Part shown: positions 12,316-13,758 of the stretch, piece after piece | Layout of the letters: every line of letters starts with the position of its first letter | How positions within the stretch are numbered: the first letter of the stretch is position 1 | Assembly: GCA_002358835.1 (NCBI GenBank) | Contig: DEPP01000002.1 | Span: 1 to 13,758 of the forward strand | Reading direction: 5' to 3' | Source: Bacteroidales bacterium UBA3389 | GTDB taxonomy: Bacteria > Bacteroidota > Bacteroidia > Bacteroidales > P3 | Length of the DNA stretch: 13,758 nt | Made by a program: the position numbers and the translations under genes | The notes under the pieces: generated by a model | The model's database searches: none | Seen by the model: the letters and a program-made list of their open reading frames with translations, nothing else | Told to the model about the DNA's origin: nothing

Positions 12316-13758
12316 TTAGCTTATGCCGCCTCCGTTTTTGATTTGTTTGTCCGGAGAAACGAAACTCAAACTTCCGTCTGCGTTTTCAGCCATCAGAATC
12401 ATTCCTCGGCTCTCTATGCCTTTCAAAACCTTAGGTGCGAGATTTACAACGACGGATACTTGTCTTCCAACGATGTCTTCCGGTGCGTAATGCTCGGCTA
12501 TTCCGCTCACAATGGTTCTTTGGTCTATTCCTGTATCGATTGTGAGTTTCAAAAGTTTCTTTGTCTTCGCTACTTTTTCGGCTGAGAGTATTGTTCCTAC
12601 TCTTATGTCTAATTTAACGAAGTCATCGTATGTTATATTCTCTTTTTGCGGTTCTGTTTCGGCTTCTGCAATCTCGTTAGCTTTCTTTGTCTCTTGCAAT
12701 TTATTGATTTGTGCCTCTATTTGTTTGTCATCGATTTGCTCAAACAATAATTGAGGTTCGCTCAACGCTGTTTCGACATTCAACAAGTCTGCACTGTCTG
12801 CTTCAAACCAAGCTTTCTTTTCCATATTCAGCATATTACGCAATTTTTCCGCTGTCATAGGCATAAAGGCTTCTGATAATATTGCGAGGTTTGCACATAT
12901 CTGCAATGAGATATTAAGTACCGTTGCCGTTCTGCTTTCATCTGTCTTGATGGTTTTCCAAGGCTCGTTCTCGGTTAGGTATTTGTTTCCAAGGCGTGCA
13001 AGATTCATCATCTCGTTTAGTGCTTCTCTGAATCTGTATTGCTCGATTGAACGACCTATTCTTTCAGGGAATTGTTTCATTTCCTTAATCGTTTGTCTAT
13101 CCAAGTCATTCAATTCTCCGCATGCAGGAACTTTTCCTCCGAAATACTTATGCGTCAAAACCATTGTTCGATTCACAAAATTACCATAAATAGCCACCAA
13201 CTCGCTATTGTTTCTCGTTTGAAAATCTTTCCAAGTGAAATCGTTGTCTTTTGTTTCCGGTGCATTGGCACAAAGAACATACTTCAACACATCTTGCTTT
13301 CCGGGAAAGTCTTTCAAATATTCGTGCAACCAAACAGCCCAATTGCGTGATGTAGAGATTTTGTCTCCTTCCAAATTCAAGAATTCATTTGCAGGAACGT
13401 TTTCCGGCATTATGTAAGAGCCGTCTGCTTTCAACATTGCAGGGAATATGATGCAGTGGAATACTATATTGTCTTTACCAATAAAGTGAACCAATTTGCT
13501 ATTTTCTTGTTTCCACCATTTCTCCCAATCATTCGGCATCAGTTCTTGGGTGAAAGAGATATATCCTATCGGAGCATCGAACCATACATACAAAACTTTG
13601 CCTTCTGCATCTTGCAAAGGAACTTTCACTCCCCAATCCAAATCTCTCGTAACGGCTCTTGGTTGCAGTCCTTGCTCAATCCAGCTTTTGCATTGTCCGT
13701 AAACGTTGGTCTTCCATTCCTTATGTCCTTCAAGAATCCACTCAGAGAGCCACTTCTC
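12316..13758 (-). CDS. metG: Methionyl-tRNA synthetase, C-terminal about 480 residues (5' end outside window)
   Basis: MetG charges tRNA(Met) with methionine at the cost of ATP. The frame is open to the right edge without a start codon; the segment from 13758 reads EKWLSEWILEGHKEWKTNVY and continues through QPRAVTRDLDWGVKVP, a class I MetG signature. An apparent start at 13641 is a TTG leucine inside this signature. The KMSKS loop has the Bacteroidetes form GDKISTSRNWAVW (about residue 130 of the visible part), followed by the anticodon-binding helical domain. The last about 110 residues form an EMAPII/Trbp111-like tRNA-binding domain (FVKLDIRVGTI, NLAPKVLKGIESRGMIL). Roughly 200 N-terminal residues, with the HIGH motif and zinc knuckle, lie outside the window. 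A strong terminator follows. Confidence 0.96.
   Translation of the reverse strand, partial: EKWLSEWILEGHKEWKTNVYGQCKSWIEQGLQPRAVTRDLDWGVKVPLQDAEGKVLYVWFDAPIGYISFTQELMPNDWEKWWKQENSKLVHFIGKDNIVFHCIIFPAMLKADGSYIMPENVPANEFLNLEGDKISTSRNWAVWLHEYLKDFPGKQDVLKYVLCANAPETKDNDFTWKDFQTRNNSELVAIYGNFVNRTMVLTHKYFGGKVPACGELNDLDRQTIKEMKQFPERIGRSIEQYRFREALNEMMNLARLGNKYLTENEPWKTIKTDESRTATVLNISLQICANLAILSEAFMPMTAEKLRNMLNMEKKAWFEADSADLLNVETALSEPQLLFEQIDDKQIEAQINKLQETKKANEIAEAETEPQKENITYDDFVKLDIRVGTILSAEKVAKTKKLLKLTIDTGIDQRTIVSGIAEHYAPEDIVGRQVSVVVNLAPKVLKGIESRGMILMAENADGSLSFVSPDKQIKNGGGIS

Overview
The window looks like chromosomal DNA of a low-GC member of the phylum Bacteroidota, most likely Bacteroidales and related to Porphyromonas-type lineages. 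The support is: promoters of the Bacteroidetes type (TTTG, about 19-20 bp, TAnnTTTG) ahead of most transcription units; the N-terminus of an S46 dipeptidyl-peptidase; a secreted deiminase ending in a type IX secretion (T9SS) sorting domain; an HU/CCDC81-like plus SPOR protein; an OmpA-family protein with a Bacteroidetes-style layout; and a MetG with the KISTSR form of the KMSKS loop. No tRNA, rRNA, insertion sequence or CRISPR array was seen.

Layout. 1-275 (-) is the start of an S46 peptidase. 563-4722 (-) is a compact four-gene operon reading from right to left: deoxynucleoside kinase, kdsB, HU/SPOR protein, M16 peptidase. The gaps are a 4-bp overlap, 14 bp and 16 bp, and one strong promoter precedes the operon at 4785-4815. 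4825-5321 has no gene and is filled by a degenerate repeat phased at about 21 bp. 5400-6569 (-) is an OmpA-family outer-membrane protein with its own terminator. It is divergent from 6831-8927 (+), a T9SS-exported protein of the agmatine/peptidylarginine deiminase family. 8970-9527 (-) is a YbaK/PrdX-type aminoacyl-tRNA deacylase, convergent with the deiminase. 9528-10136 holds divergent promoters, an array of palindromes, and a possible leader or small RNA ending in a terminator-like hairpin. 10137-10643 (+) is a small secreted protein of unknown function. 10754-12025 (-) is metK, with a long leader that contains a SAM-II-like aptamer. 12316-13758 (-) is the C-terminal two thirds of metG.

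Two signals stand out. First, three intergenic regions (422-526, 4825-5321, 9594-9696) each hold a tandem array with a period of 21-22 bp, two helical turns, but each is built from a different unit: AAAAGATCGGATCTTTT, roughly ATTCTTGATTTCA, and GATAATACCATTATC. Two of the three are clear palindromes with a one- to three-base centre. All three lie upstream of promoters. The architecture is constant and the sequence is not, which I cannot match to a known feature. Second, the metK leader combines a SAM-II-like aptamer at its 5' end with mutually exclusive hairpins, one of which traps the metK start codon.

Genes that fit together: metK makes S-adenosylmethionine from methionine while metG charges tRNA with methionine. 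kdsB activates Kdo for lipopolysaccharide in an operon with envelope-associated (SPOR) and proteolytic (M16) proteins. The S46 peptidase and the deiminase are exported, consistent with a life based on peptides and proteins.
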